This document shows, one piece after another, positions 17,976 through 26,623 of a stretch of DNA of 45,843 nucleotides (within the stretch, counting starts at the first letter, position 1; each line of letters starts with the position of its first letter). The DNA comes from a virus: positions 1-45,843 of IMG/VR virus record IMGVR_UViG_3300044733_000781; one strand, written 5' to 3'. Position numbers and translations under genes: made by a program. The notes below the pieces were generated by a model that worked only from the letters and a program-made list of their open reading frames with translations, was not told where the DNA came from and made no database searches.

Positions 17976-18259
17976 TTATACCCACCGCCAGCCGCCTTAT
18001 ATCGTTTAGCCATCAACTGAGCTTTACGGGCTGACCATTGACCAGCACCAGTGCCTTGCACAGCAGCAGCTTTAATACTATTAAAAATCCGTTTACGTAG
18101 TCCTGGTTTGGTATAGTTACCAGCTTCGTTCACCTTGGACTTGGTCTGTCCACCTTCTTTATACATATCTACCGCGTCGGGGTTATCTCTACGGGTAATA
18201 ACCTTCTTTTTAGGCATCTTAGAAGGGGCTATAGCGCCCATTCCTCGGCTGGCTCTCAT
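17972..18259 (-). CDS. Conserved small basic protein ending AGQWSARKAQ...GGGYK
   Basis: 95 aa. The opening SRGMGAIAPSKMPKKKVITR, the middle SKVNEAGNYTKPGLRKRIF and the ending GAGQWSARKAQLMAKRYKAA then GGGYK are conserved among aquatic phages next to the connector genes. Strongly basic. ATGA overlaps with both neighbours support the start. A DNA-binding, virion-internal role is plausible but unproven. Confidence 0.65.
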   Translation of the reverse strand: MRASRGMGAIAPSKMPKKKVITRRDNPDAVDMYKEGGQTKSKVNEAGNYTKPGLRKRIFNSIKAAAVQGTGAGQWSARKAQLMAKRYKAAGGGYK

Positions 18260-18693
18260 ACCATTCTACCTTTGGTTTTACCACGAATAGCACACCCATC
18301 ACCGCGAGAAGAAGCAGAAGATACCGAACCACCAGATTTGTAGCTAGTAATACCGGCTTTTTCTCTCATAGACTTAAACAACGCTCCAAGATTTTTATAT
18401 CCTTTAGTGCCTTTAAAAAAAGAAGGTTCTTCTTTCTTTGCCTCTGCTTTTGGAGTTGCTTTAGGTTCTGCTTTTGGAGTTGCTTTAGGTTCTGCTTTAG
18501 GCTGAGGTTTTGGAGCAGATTTTTTAGCTTTTGGGGCTTCTCTGGTTTCAATCTCAGGAGCAGGTCTTTGCATTTCCTCAACATAATCTTGAGCACGGGC
18601 GCGGGTCATGTCATCAATCTGAGGGTTTTGCCCCATTTTAGATTCAAATTCTATTTCGCCACCCTCTTCAAATTTACGCATTTTCTTTTTCAT
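18256..18693 (-). CDS. Lys/Pro/Ala-rich protein with shared C-terminal tag
   Basis: 145 aa. The ATG at 18693 is chosen because it overlaps the upstream stop (TAATG) and AGGTGGG lies 8 nt before it. The middle is a disordered Pro-Lys-Ala-Glu linker made by a 24-bp tandem duplication (around 18444-18494, KAEPKATP twice). The C-terminus, RGDGCAIRGKTKGRMV, is nearly the same as the ends of two neighbouring proteins. Function unknown; the linker and tag suggest tethering to a common partner. Confidence 0.6.
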   Translation of the reverse strand: MKKKMRKFEEGGEIEFESKMGQNPQIDDMTRARAQDYVEEMQRPAPEIETREAPKAKKSAPKPQPKAEPKATPKAEPKATPKAEAKKEEPSFFKGTKGYKNLGALFKSMREKAGITSYKSGGSVSSASSRGDGCAIRGKTKGRMV

Positions 18694-19121
18694 TAGCACA
18701 TCCCACCTTTCTTCATAGCAATCATCTTGCCCTTTGTATGGCCCTTCATAACGCAACCATCAGCACGGGTTACGCCACCCTTAGCCATACCATGCATTTT
18801 CTTTTCATGGCCTTTAACGGCAGCGGTAGCAACCTTTTTCATCATTGGCATATCTTTGGCAATATCTGAATGTTTCATAAGTCCGCCTTTCTTTGCGTAT
18901 CCCATTTTGTTACGTACTTCGGTTGGTAATTTAGATAATCCTGGATTGTCTTCTGAGTCTACTGGTTTAAGTGCCATACCACCCTCTCTAAATTTTTTGC
19001 CTTTATCGGCGGTTAAAAACTCCTGCCCGACTTTAGCAGGGACTCCTACTTTCTTAGCAAAGCTAGGGTTTTTAGCCACGGCTGCCATGAAATTATGTTG
19101 TTTCTTACTTACGCTTGGCAC
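18693..19121 (-). CDS. Conserved basic protein, GTG start, shared C-terminal tag
   Basis: About 142 aa from a GTG at 19121. The sequence from there (VPSVSKKQHNFMAAVAKNPS then FAKKVGVPAKVGQEF) is how homologous aquatic-phage proteins usually begin, and AAGGA lies 10 nt upstream. The next in-frame ATG, at 19154, has no ribosome site and lies deep in the upstream gene. The protein ends in RADGCVMKGHTKGKMIAMKK then GGMC, a variant of the tag on its neighbours. Role unknown. Confidence 0.6.
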   Translation of the reverse strand: MPSVSKKQHNFMAAVAKNPSFAKKVGVPAKVGQEFLTADKGKKFREGGMALKPVDSEDNPGLSKLPTEVRNKMGYAKKGGLMKHSDIAKDMPMMKKVATAAVKGHEKKMHGMAKGGVTRADGCVMKGHTKGKMIAMKKGGMC

Positions 19122-19290
19122 GATTAATCCATCCTTGAACTGTTTTGGTTTCATAAATACGAATTACTGTCCAAACAATCGTAAATAAAGCCGCTACCGC
19201 AGGCAATATATCCACAAGGGTTCCTAGTACTGTCACCAAAGATAGCCCGTCTAGAACGTGCTTAGTGCCCTCAGTTAAATGGTCTTTCAT
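19105..19290 (-). CDS. Small single-span membrane protein
   Basis: 61 aa. One long hydrophobic stretch (LVTVLGTLVDILPAVAALFT then IVWTVIRIY) is followed by a basic end (WINRAKRK). AAAGGACGGT precedes the ATG, which overlaps the upstream stop (ATGA). Length and topology would suit a small holin-like or accessory membrane protein, but it is far from the lysis cassette. Confidence 0.6.
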   Translation of the reverse strand: MKDHLTEGTKHVLDGLSLVTVLGTLVDILPAVAALFTIVWTVIRIYETKTVQGWINRAKRK

Positions 19291-19607
19291 ACCATCCGTC
19301 CTTTAGTTTTACCACGAACCTCGCAGCCACCCCCACGAACTGATCCGCCTTCTTTGCAGTTCCAAGCCCGTAGGGACTTGTTGATGCGTGAGTCTGGGTC
19401 ATTAGCAGTTTTAGCAGATGTGAGTTTTTTCTTCATACCCTTCATGCGGGCACAGAACGAATCACGTCTTGAACCGCCTTCTGGTTGTGGACGTTTGAGT
19501 CCAGGCTTACCAGGATTGGCTGCGTTGTACGAAGCTCGCCCCTTAGCATTTAAGCCACCTTCAGGGTTCTTACCCTCTTTGCGAGTCCATGCAGGGGATT
19601 TAGCCAT
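19287..19607 (-). CDS. DUF6321-like conserved protein with shared C-terminal tag
   Basis: 106 aa from the ATG at 19607; a second ATG 21 bp upstream is possible. The blocks MAKSPAWTRKEGKNPEGGLN, AKGRASYNAANPGKPGLKRP, SRRDSFCARMKGMKKKLTSA and TANDPDSRINKSLRAWNC match a widespread phage family I recall as DUF6321. It ends in VRGGGCEVRGKTKGRMV, almost the tag of the 145-aa protein. The chemistry is unknown; the conserved Cys residues might bind metal. Confidence 0.65.
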   Translation of the reverse strand: MAKSPAWTRKEGKNPEGGLNAKGRASYNAANPGKPGLKRPQPEGGSRRDSFCARMKGMKKKLTSAKTANDPDSRINKSLRAWNCKEGGSVRGGGCEVRGKTKGRMV

Positions 19608-19890
19608 AAAATACTGTAATTGCAGCATTAGCTGGTAAGTCTAAATACAAACCATCAGTAAAACGAATACCCTCACCAGGTACCAGTGTAGAAATAACAG
19701 CTGTATTTGTAGTGATATTTAGTGTTAAACGCTCAGTTCCTGTAGCGGAATTAGCTGCAGTATCAAAAAACTTAATTTCACCAGCAGTTCCACCAGGAGC
19801 TAATTGATACGCTTTAACCCTAAGCGGTCCTACAACAGCTTGAACGTCTCCATCCGCATGTACTGCTAAAACGTCATATTGCATGCCCAT
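19600..19890 (-). CDS. Small beta-rich structural protein
   Basis: 96 aa. Alternating hydrophobic pattern (MQYDVLAVHADGDVQAVVGP, RLTLNITTNTAVISTLVPGE, YLDLPANAAITVFYG) without charged clusters suggests an all-beta virion protein. It shares codon style and position with the 168-aa protein upstream. Possible decoration or collar component. Confidence 0.55.
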   Translation of the reverse strand: MGMQYDVLAVHADGDVQAVVGPLRVKAYQLAPGGTAGEIKFFDTAANSATGTERLTLNITTNTAVISTLVPGEGIRFTDGLYLDLPANAAITVFYG

Positions 19891-19903
19891 AAGAGCCTCC
19901 TAA

Positions 19904-20410
19904 TTAGGCGCTTTGTTGACCAGCGTCAGCTACGTGATAAATGATTCGTCCACTTACCACACCAGCAATCGCATTAGCAGCACCTTGGGTATTAGTAACA
20001 ACAACTAAGTTAGTTGCGTTAGCTACGTTACCTAAAGAAGCACCGCCACCTGTACCGCCAGTAACAATAGTTACACGAGCAGATACGTTACCAGCAGAAA
20101 CAAAAGCCGCAGGAACGTTTGAGCCTAAAGTGGTAGTTTGACCAGGACCAACGCCAATTAGTGGGGTAAACCCTACGTTAGCTGTAGCATTACCGCCGCC
20201 ACCGCTAGAAACAATAACTTCAGTCACAACTGCGCCAGCTGGAAGAATTACCGCTGGAGAGCCAGTAGCTGAAGAAATTACCACATTTGAAGTTGCTGCA
20301 GTATTAGCAATATAGAAAGGGACTGCCATAACCATGGAGCCTGCTTCTGCAGTGCGTGTTTGATCTCCACCAGTGGAGCGCCATACGGCTGAGGTAGTTG
20401 CTGTTGCCAT
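19904..20410 (-). CDS. Beta-rich virion protein, likely decoration
   Basis: 168 aa. The start at 20410 has GAAGGA 9-10 nt upstream; an in-frame TTG at 20446 has nothing similar. The sequence is rich in Ala, Val, Gly and Thr (AGAVVTEVIVSSGGGGNATA, SARVTIVTGGTGGG), and resembles capsid-surface proteins of aquatic phages. It is the first gene after the terminator that follows the capsid gene, so it may need its own promoter or read-through. Confidence 0.6.
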   Translation of the reverse strand: MATATTSAVWRSTGGDQTRTAEAGSMVMAVPFYIANTAATSNVVISSATGSPAVILPAGAVVTEVIVSSGGGGNATANVGFTPLIGVGPGQTTTLGSNVPAAFVSAGNVSARVTIVTGGTGGGASLGNVANATNLVVVTNTQGAANAIAGVVSGRIIYHVADAGQQSA

Positions 20411-20525
20411 TTTAAATTGTCCTTCATACAAAGTTCCGCCTGCCAATCGTGTATGCGTCTGCTTTAGGGTTGGAAGCAGTTTGACAGACTAATTACCCTA
20501 TATTGAAATCTTACTACAAACAAAA

Positions 20526-20549
20526 CAAAAAGGGGGGATTTCTCCCCCC
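20526..20549 (-). terminator. Rho-independent terminator after the major capsid gene
   Basis: On the minus strand a perfect 7-bp stem GGGGGGA/TCCCCCC with a GAAA tetraloop is followed by TTTTTGTTTTG. It begins 6 bp after the capsid stop codon. It would end or reduce transcription between capsid and downstream late genes, raising capsid mRNA relative to tail mRNA. Confidence 0.9.
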
Positions 20550-20554
20550 AATTT

Positions 20555-21460
20555 TTAGGCTCCTGCGGAACCGAACATTCCCAATGGATCCGAGAATCCA
20601 AATGAGTAACGCTCACGTGCTTTATAACGTACGTTCCCAGTGTCAAAGTCTCCGTCCATTGAGTTTTGCAGTGGTGTACGAACAAAGTGCTTCATACCGT
20701 TAGGTACATCAGTGCACAAGAACCATGCATTGGTGTCGGTCAGATAGTGGTTAATGGTGTAACCCTCTGGGATCGAACCGTTGTTCTTGATTGCGTTGAT
20801 GTCGTTGTCGTTAGTACCAACACGGAGTTCGGTTTCTAGCAAACGAGTTGCAACGAACTGTAATGAAGGTGGAACGATCAACTTACGTGGTTTAGAAGCG
20901 ATTAACAGTCCACGCTCATCAGTCCACAAGCTAATTTGAATAACGGCGGCTTCCAAAGAAGTCTCGTTTAAATCAGCAGGGGTTGCTGGGATGTTACTGT
21001 TAGTACCGCCAGAAACCAAGGGGTGGCTTGCACTAAATAAAGGCTGACCATCACCACCAACAGCAGCGGTAAAGCCAGTATTTAATACAGAAGCAGCACG
21101 AACTTGCTTGGTATACGCCATGGAACGAGCTAACGCCTTGGTATAACGACCAGATAGGCTGTCATATAAGTTGTCCTCAATTGCCTCTTCCGTTAGGGAG
21201 AAACCTTGAGCAATCGTTACGTGGGTATAGCGAGCTGTGAAAGCCTCTTGTGCATTGTCATAAGCGATGGCAGAACCTTCGTTTTTGACTGGTGCAGCTG
21301 AGAAGCCAGACAGTTTAGTTTCTTCTTCAAAAGAACGCTCAGAGGTCTCTGTTTCATAGATCTCTTTATGTTCTTCACCATAGCGAGCGTACTCCAAACC
21401 GAACAATGCATTCAGGCCTGGGAGGAGCTCTTTGAGTAGTTGGGCACGAGAAATAGCCAT
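20555..21460 (-). CDS. Major capsid protein, Mu gpT-like (HK97 fold)
   Basis: 301 aa. The N-terminal helix MAISRAQLLKELLPGLNALF, the ETETSERSFEEETKLSGF segment and GEGxx-like YDNAQEAFTARYTHVTIAQG lead into GDGQPLFSASHPLVSGGTNS. The C-terminal RYSFGFSDPLGMFGSAGA is typical of gpT-like capsid proteins in aquatic phages. It follows scaffold and decoration genes, as expected. A good terminator lies directly downstream. No N-terminal delta domain is obvious, in agreement with a separate scaffold protein. Confidence 0.9.
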   Translation of the reverse strand: MAISRAQLLKELLPGLNALFGLEYARYGEEHKEIYETETSERSFEEETKLSGFSAAPVKNEGSAIAYDNAQEAFTARYTHVTIAQGFSLTEEAIEDNLYDSLSGRYTKALARSMAYTKQVRAASVLNTGFTAAVGGDGQPLFSASHPLVSGGTNSNIPATPADLNETSLEAAVIQISLWTDERGLLIASKPRKLIVPPSLQFVATRLLETELRVGTNDNDINAIKNNGSIPEGYTINHYLTDTNAWFLCTDVPNGMKHFVRTPLQNSMDGDFDTGNVRYKARERYSFGFSDPLGMFGSAGA

Positions 21461-21472
21461 TTTCTAAGCTCC

Positions 21473-22099
21473 TTAAGCTGTGTAATCCAGTGCGGCTGCA
21501 CGGAGGATTTGTGGGTTGTTGAGCTTCACTACTACTTCAGTGAAGGCCGTAGAGCTAGTAGCAGTTTCTGGAACTACTTCAACTACACGAACTGGAAGAG
21601 CTGCTGCGTTGCCTTCTGCATTGGTTGCATAAACAGAAACAGCGGAATCACCAGTGGTAGTAGAGCCAGTGCCTTGACGTACAGACATGTTGGTACCAAC
21701 AATGCTTCGGTTAACTGTAGTAACAGTTGCGTTACCACTAAAAGTAACCGCTACTTTAAAGGCTGCCATTGGATCATCAACTACATAAGCAACAGCGCTG
21801 GTAGCAGCGGCATTACCTGGATAGTATTGAGCCTGGACAGTTTGACCTTGAGCATTGACATACTGAACACCCATAAACACACCATAAGTGTTGTTTGCGG
21901 CTGCTGTAGTAGAGTCAACAGTTACAGTCGATTTTTCAATAATGCCACCTGCGGCTACACGAACAATATCCCCGTTAAAAATCGCAGTGTTATAAGTACT
22001 TGCGATTGGCAATTGACGGGTTGCACCAGCGTAGGGTTTGCCATCTACGCTGTTGATTGGTTGTAAGCCATAGGGAGCTGAAACGGTTGGATAAGCCAT
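21473..22099 (-). CDS. Head decoration-type structural protein
   Basis: 208 aa. The opening MAYPTVSAPYGLQPINSVDG then KPYAGATRQLPIASTYNTAI is a recognisable signature of a protein encoded just upstream of the capsid gene in many aquatic podoviruses. The rest is beta-rich (DIVRVAAGGIIEKSTVTV, YGVFMGVQYVNAQGQTVQAQ). It probably decorates or cements the capsid, although direct proof of function is unknown to me. Confidence 0.7.
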   Translation of the reverse strand: MAYPTVSAPYGLQPINSVDGKPYAGATRQLPIASTYNTAIFNGDIVRVAAGGIIEKSTVTVDSTTAAANNTYGVFMGVQYVNAQGQTVQAQYYPGNAAATSAVAYVVDDPMAAFKVAVTFSGNATVTTVNRSIVGTNMSVRQGTGSTTTGDSAVSVYATNAEGNAAALPVRVVEVVPETATSSTAFTEVVVKLNNPQILRAAALDYTA

Positions 22100-22120
22100 T
22101 TGATACTCCTAATTAATAAG

Positions 22121-22573
22121 TTAAGAACCTTTTCCAAAAGAACCCACCGTAACCTTCCCTTCATTGAAGAGAGGCATCCGAGGATCATTCTGGCGCATAA
22201 GAGTGTTCTCTACAGCCTTCATTTGAGCATCTGCTTGATCAGAGTAGTATTTGTTACGCTGTTCAACAAACTCAAGCGGGGTCTTGCAAAGTAACAACCC
22301 GCCAATCTCAATGTTGTCTTTATAACGACTATTGGGATCAGCTAGCAGTCGTAATGCAGGCTGCTCTTCCATTGACACTGGTTCCCAACCTTCTCTGAGT
22401 TTGGCAGATAGGTTACGTGGGTCAGGGTTATTTAAAGATGCAACACGAATCCAGCGATAAGCATACCCAGCCTGTTTGTCTGGCTCTGGTAACAACTCCG
22501 CGGGCGCCCACTGCTTGGGACGCTCTAAGGTTGCTCGGGTTTCTACTTCGCGGTCAATTCTTTTTTCAGCCAT
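22121..22573 (-). CDS. Conserved capsid-module protein
   Basis: 150 aa from the ATG at 22573, preceded by GGAGG at 6 nt. Contains YAYRWIRVASLNNPDPRNLS, AKLREGWEPVSMEEQPAL and GGLLLCKTPLEFVEQRNKYY, which are conserved in phages between scaffold and decoration genes. Soluble and mixed alpha/beta. An assembly role is inferred from position only. The start overlaps the scaffold stop by 8 bp. Confidence 0.65.
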   Translation of the reverse strand: MAEKRIDREVETRATLERPKQWAPAELLPEPDKQAGYAYRWIRVASLNNPDPRNLSAKLREGWEPVSMEEQPALRLLADPNSRYKDNIEIGGLLLCKTPLEFVEQRNKYYSDQADAQMKAVENTLMRQNDPRMPLFNEGKVTVGSFGKGS

Positions 22574-23546
22574 TTTGGGCCTCCAGTTTTTTGATTTCAA
22601 GAGCATATTGCTCCGGGGTTAGTCCTAACTTCTTCGCTAATGCAACTTGTGTGTTTGTCAGTTTTATCCGTTTGGGGGATGTGCTGCGCGTTGCAGGTGC
22701 GACTACGTTACTTGATTTCCGGACAGGTTCGGCTGTCGGTTTCTCAACCTCCGGTTCCTCAAATTGCTCTGGGAATCGTTTACGCATTGTTTCGTCAATA
22801 CGTTTGTAATACTCGTCAGAACCGATAGTAACACCATTTCGCTTAAGTTTTTCATGTAAACCAAGCGCGGTTGCGGTCATTTCTTCATCTTGACCAAACC
22901 AAGGGTTGTCTTCTTGCCATTCCGTTGCCTTTTTGTCGGGTTCTGGAGCTTTTTCAGTCTGTTGAGGTATTTGTACCTCATTTCTTTCTTCTTGTAAAGC
23001 GGGCATTTTGAAGTTTTTTATTCTATCAAGCTGCAAAGTGGCGTTTGTAATAGATTGCTGAGCATTCATCATGCCTTCGCTATCACCCCCCTCGTAAGCC
23101 TCTTTATAGGATTTTTTAGCCATTTCTAGCTGTAAATCAGCCGCTGTTTTCATGGCAACAACGTATTCTTTTTCCCCATTAGAGAGTAAATCCTTAATTC
23201 GCTTGTTTTCCTGCATCAAACGTTGAGCAGCATCAATAGCCGCTTGGCGCTCTCTATCTGAAGAATCCGCACGGCGGCGCTCGTCATGCCAGACCTTTTT
23301 CATCTGCACAAGTTTTTCTTTAGCTTCCAAACTGTATTTGTCTAGCTCATCAACTTCTAGCTTTTCAACCAATTCCTTGGGTAAAGGCTGACGGCCCCGG
23401 TCTTCCGGTGGGGTATCGTCTTCAATTTCAATCTCTATTTCTGGACTACCTTTAGCTTCCAGCTCTTCAGCAGGGGGCGCTTCTTCCTTGCCTTTTGCCT
23501 CTGCTTCGTCTGGAAACTCAAATTCTACTTTTTCCATTTCAGCCAT
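22566..23546 (-). CDS. Scaffolding protein
   Basis: 326 aa. The N-terminus is very acidic (FEFPDEAEAKGKEEAPPAEE, EIEIEIEDDTPP). A long coiled-coil region follows (about residues 60-180), then NPWFGQDEEMTATALGLHEK and a basic C-terminal segment (TRSTSPKRIKLTNTQVALAK). This acidic-helical-basic architecture is typical of internal scaffold proteins, whose basic end binds the capsid protein. Position between GroES-like and capsid genes fits. Confidence 0.8.
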   Translation of the reverse strand: MAEMEKVEFEFPDEAEAKGKEEAPPAEELEAKGSPEIEIEIEDDTPPEDRGRQPLPKELVEKLEVDELDKYSLEAKEKLVQMKKVWHDERRRADSSDRERQAAIDAAQRLMQENKRIKDLLSNGEKEYVVAMKTAADLQLEMAKKSYKEAYEGGDSEGMMNAQQSITNATLQLDRIKNFKMPALQEERNEVQIPQQTEKAPEPDKKATEWQEDNPWFGQDEEMTATALGLHEKLKRNGVTIGSDEYYKRIDETMRKRFPEQFEEPEVEKPTAEPVRKSSNVVAPATRSTSPKRIKLTNTQVALAKKLGLTPEQYALEIKKLEAQNG

Positions 23547-23560
23547 TTTTGTTAGCTCCT

Positions 23561-23968
23561 TTAAATAAACTTACGACTAATTCCGCGAGGGTCGTCAACA
23601 ACCGCCTCAACAGAATCATCATTAATAATACGAAATTCACGACCATGAATAACAAGACGTGTACCTGCGTTTGGTCGTACTAAGACAAAATCGCCTTTTT
23701 TACACCAAGCACCATTGGGGAAACGGGCCGGATCTTTGTAGCAATCAGGACCTAAATCCACGACAAACAATACAGTGGTCAATAACTCATCATAACGAAG
23801 GGTTTCGTCCGCTTTTGCTAGCCCGCTATCAAATTCTTTTTCCACTTCTGGAATAGCACAAAGAATCCTATAGCCTTGTGGTTTTGGTAACTGCTTTGCT
23901 TTTTCTTCTGCTTCTTTATTCAATACTGCTGTTAGATCTATTGCTTGTGATAAATCTAGATTACTCAT
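23561..23968 (-). CDS. GroES-like co-chaperonin (Cpn10)
   Basis: 135 aa. Contains PQGYRILCAIPEVEKEFDSG (strand followed by the mobile-loop region), GAWCKKGDFVLVRPNAGTRL and VIHGREFRIINDDSVEAVVD, which line up with the 'GDxVl...G..v...g.ey.i..e.dilavv' end of GroES. The protein is longer than bacterial GroES because of an N-terminal helix and a longer loop. T4 gp31 is a precedent for a phage co-chaperonin that helps the host GroEL fold a capsid protein; here it lies two genes upstream of the capsid block. Confidence 0.8.
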   Translation of the reverse strand: MSNLDLSQAIDLTAVLNKEAEEKAKQLPKPQGYRILCAIPEVEKEFDSGLAKADETLRYDELLTTVLFVVDLGPDCYKDPARFPNGAWCKKGDFVLVRPNAGTRLVIHGREFRIINDDSVEAVVDDPRGISRKFI

Positions 23969-24149
23969 CAGAGTGCTCCATCTTTTGTTTCAGGTCTAAT
24001 ACTTCTTGCCGCGCGATGAGCAGACCGTGTATCTCACCACACATCCTTTGGTAGTCGGCAAAGTCTTTGGCTTGTCCGCTTGCTACCCAATCCCGTTTTT
24101 GTACGAGTTCTCTATCTAGTTCTTGTACTAGAACATCAAATGCATCCAT
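23961..24149 (-). CDS. Small helical protein between portal and co-chaperonin
   Basis: 62 aa. Two helices around KDFADYQRMCGEIHGLLIAR then QEVLDLKQKME. A protein of this pattern is found next to portal genes in related phages. Overlaps both neighbours (8 bp and 1 bp), so it is translationally coupled. Function unknown. Confidence 0.65.
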   Translation of the reverse strand: MDAFDVLVQELDRELVQKRDWVASGQAKDFADYQRMCGEIHGLLIARQEVLDLKQKMEHSDE

Positions 24150-26614
24150 TAGTCACCTTTCTTAGGTTTCTTTTCCTTTTCAGGCCTTAGTGTTTCAAAA
24201 GCTTCTTTAATAAACATCTTCTCCTTTTCATCTCGCATTTGTGCTGCGGTCTTTAAGGCGTCAAACTTGTTTCGATCTGCGTCATTTTTGGCTTGTGTAG
24301 CCACACGCTCTTGGTCAACGGCAATTTGTTGTGCCTTGAGTATCGCGTCAACTTGATCCTTTGTTACTTTACGTTGCTGCTCTGCTTGTTTAATCTGGAG
24401 CTCTTGCATTTGCATTTGGATGAGTGGGTCCTGTGCTTGCTGCTGCGCCATTTGGGCTTGAGCTTCTTGTTGGGCTTGACCAAGCAGTTTGGAGCTGGCC
24501 TGAGCCATGAGACGAGACAATTCAACTTCAACACTCTTAGGTAATACTCGCTCTTCATCTTCTTCATCAATAACAGGAATATTAACGCCAAGAGTTGCCT
24601 CAATCTGTTTGCGGTACTCCATCCCCACGTGCTCATTAATATGGGCAGTCATTGCCGCCTGCATCACCTGGGCAATCTGTGGGTTCATACCTAAAACTTG
24701 TTGGATCTTAGGGTTCTGCATTGCGGTAGTATGCACTTGAATATGTGCCTGGTGGTCCTGATACATAAAGGCTTTTACTGGCTTGCCACGCAAGACATTC
24801 ATATTCTCGGTAACCGGATCCGTTGGCTTCTCGTCGTCTTCCATAGGCACCAGCTTTGCCGCGTTTTTAATTCCGAGCACATCAAGCATCTGACGATGTA
24901 AGAGGGGCATGTTGTAGAGTTGAGGAGCCTGTTGCGCCAACTGGAGTACCGCTTGGTACTGAACAATTTTTTGCGCCATCGTTGCTGCATTAGGGTCCGA
25001 AACCGGTATAACCTCAACATTGTCATAGTCCGATCTCTTCGCGCGAGGCGAGCCTTCAACTGGTACATAGCTGTATTCTTCTGGGGTGTACTCTGCAATA
25101 ATTTTCTTTAGGAGCTTAAACTCCCGCTTCATGGAGTAATGGATACGTGCTTGAACCGCACTCATTACCTTTAAAGTTCTTTCTAAGATTGCCAATGTGG
25201 TGCCTACCGGCGCATTCGCGCTCATGTCAGAAACCTTCATGTCGCTTACTGAAGCAAACGCACGGCCTTCTTGAATTACCTTATCAAGCAGTTGAGCCAA
25301 TACAATAGAAGGCTCTTTGTATGGAAGGGGTAGGATGTTATCCCGCATGGTTCCAGACGGAACGTCTACATCTCTAAACTCTCCAGGAGCGATTGGGGTA
25401 TCATCACCCTTTATTCGCAAGCCACGGGTCTTAAAGCCGCCCGGCAAGTTTGAGAGGGTTCCAGCATCGACAAGCTGTCGAAGCATAGAGGTACCAGACT
25501 TAGCAAAAGCCCCAATAAGATGAATGAGACCAAAACAATAGAAACCGAAACCAGGGATGTATCCGTAATGGACGAAGTGTTGTCTCTTTTGATGCGTTTC
25601 ATCGTCTTCCTCCCAATTACGACGGATTGCTAAAATTGTGTTGCTGCCTTTCTCAATCGTTACAACATATGGTAGGGCAATGCCAGTTTCTTCTCCGTCT
25701 TTATCTTTGTGCTCATAACCAGTAAGGTCTAACTCAACGTGCATCTCAAGAATTTTGTAGCGGTCATCCGTTGTAGCTCTAAAACCTAACTTCTCTGCAA
25801 TCTTTTTTTCTACTTCATCAAGGACGTTGTTGGGTTCACCTAAATTTACATCGCGATAAAAACCCGCATGTTGTAGCCGTTTTAAATCGTTCTCGGTCTT
25901 GCGCATTACGTGAGTAATACGTTCTGCAGTCTCTAAACTAGAGGCGCCATAGGGCACCACAATGTCTTCTGCGGGAACAAACATGGCAACCTGACGATCA
26001 AGCGCCGGGTCAATATAAATCTTTTTAAACGCGTTACCTGCAAGGCCTAAGCCCCACAACATTCTCTCGTGTTCAGGTCTGTACTCCTGCATCACATCGG
26101 TTAACTGGTAGTTCATGTCATCTTTGACACGCTCGGCGGCTTCTTTTTTCTCGGTGGTTTCTTTACCAATAATCTGTGTCTTAACGGGTCCCGCTGCGGG
26201 GAATGTAGACATCATCGTTTCCGATTGGAACTTGACTAGCGCTTCACTAAGGATGGGATGGTACACACCACAAGCACCTTCCCAAGGTTCTGTTCTTTCT
26301 TCGATCTTTAGACCGAGTAACTCTAGGCCATCAACATAGGTTTGAATCCAATCTTTTCTACTACCAATATCAGAATCAAAATCACCAATCAATTCACCAG
26401 CTAAACTAGTTAACTCACCCTCGCTCATGTATTCTGCAAGGTTGGCATCAAAATCTTCGTCTGTTTCTTTAGCGGGCTCAATCTCAATCTCTAACCCATC
26501 AACACCAATCTTTACCGACTCAGGATCCTCAATCTCAATCTCAATTTCCGATTCTTCTGCCGCCAAGGCTTCGATTCCTTGTGGGAGTTGGTATAGCGCT
26601 TTCTCTATTGCCAT
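24149..26614 (-). CDS. Portal protein, P22-type
   Basis: 821 aa, in the range of long podoviral portals. After an acidic N-terminus (EIEIEIEDPESVKIGVDGLE) come DSDIGSRKDWIQTYVDGLEL, WEGACGVYHPILSEALVKFQ and PAAGPVKTQIIGKET, typical of this family. GIALPYVVTIEKGSNTILAI and GYIPGFGFYCFGLIHLIGAF belong to the stem and wing region. The C-terminus is a Gln-rich coiled coil (about residues 690-790), like the barrel of P22 gp1. It forms the dodecameric DNA gate. AAGGA precedes the ATG. Confidence 0.9.
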   Translation of the reverse strand: MAIEKALYQLPQGIEALAAEESEIEIEIEDPESVKIGVDGLEIEIEPAKETDEDFDANLAEYMSEGELTSLAGELIGDFDSDIGSRKDWIQTYVDGLELLGLKIEERTEPWEGACGVYHPILSEALVKFQSETMMSTFPAAGPVKTQIIGKETTEKKEAAERVKDDMNYQLTDVMQEYRPEHERMLWGLGLAGNAFKKIYIDPALDRQVAMFVPAEDIVVPYGASSLETAERITHVMRKTENDLKRLQHAGFYRDVNLGEPNNVLDEVEKKIAEKLGFRATTDDRYKILEMHVELDLTGYEHKDKDGEETGIALPYVVTIEKGSNTILAIRRNWEEDDETHQKRQHFVHYGYIPGFGFYCFGLIHLIGAFAKSGTSMLRQLVDAGTLSNLPGGFKTRGLRIKGDDTPIAPGEFRDVDVPSGTMRDNILPLPYKEPSIVLAQLLDKVIQEGRAFASVSDMKVSDMSANAPVGTTLAILERTLKVMSAVQARIHYSMKREFKLLKKIIAEYTPEEYSYVPVEGSPRAKRSDYDNVEVIPVSDPNAATMAQKIVQYQAVLQLAQQAPQLYNMPLLHRQMLDVLGIKNAAKLVPMEDDEKPTDPVTENMNVLRGKPVKAFMYQDHQAHIQVHTTAMQNPKIQQVLGMNPQIAQVMQAAMTAHINEHVGMEYRKQIEATLGVNIPVIDEEDEERVLPKSVEVELSRLMAQASSKLLGQAQQEAQAQMAQQQAQDPLIQMQMQELQIKQAEQQRKVTKDQVDAILKAQQIAVDQERVATQAKNDADRNKFDALKTAAQMRDEKEKMFIKEAFETLRPEKEKKPKKGD

Positions 26615-26623
26615 AATATTTCC

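Noticed and set aside
17737-17985. 82-codon minus-strand frame overlapping 17727-17975
   Set aside because: The alternative frame contains conserved phage blocks and has ATGA overlaps with both neighbours; this one has neither.
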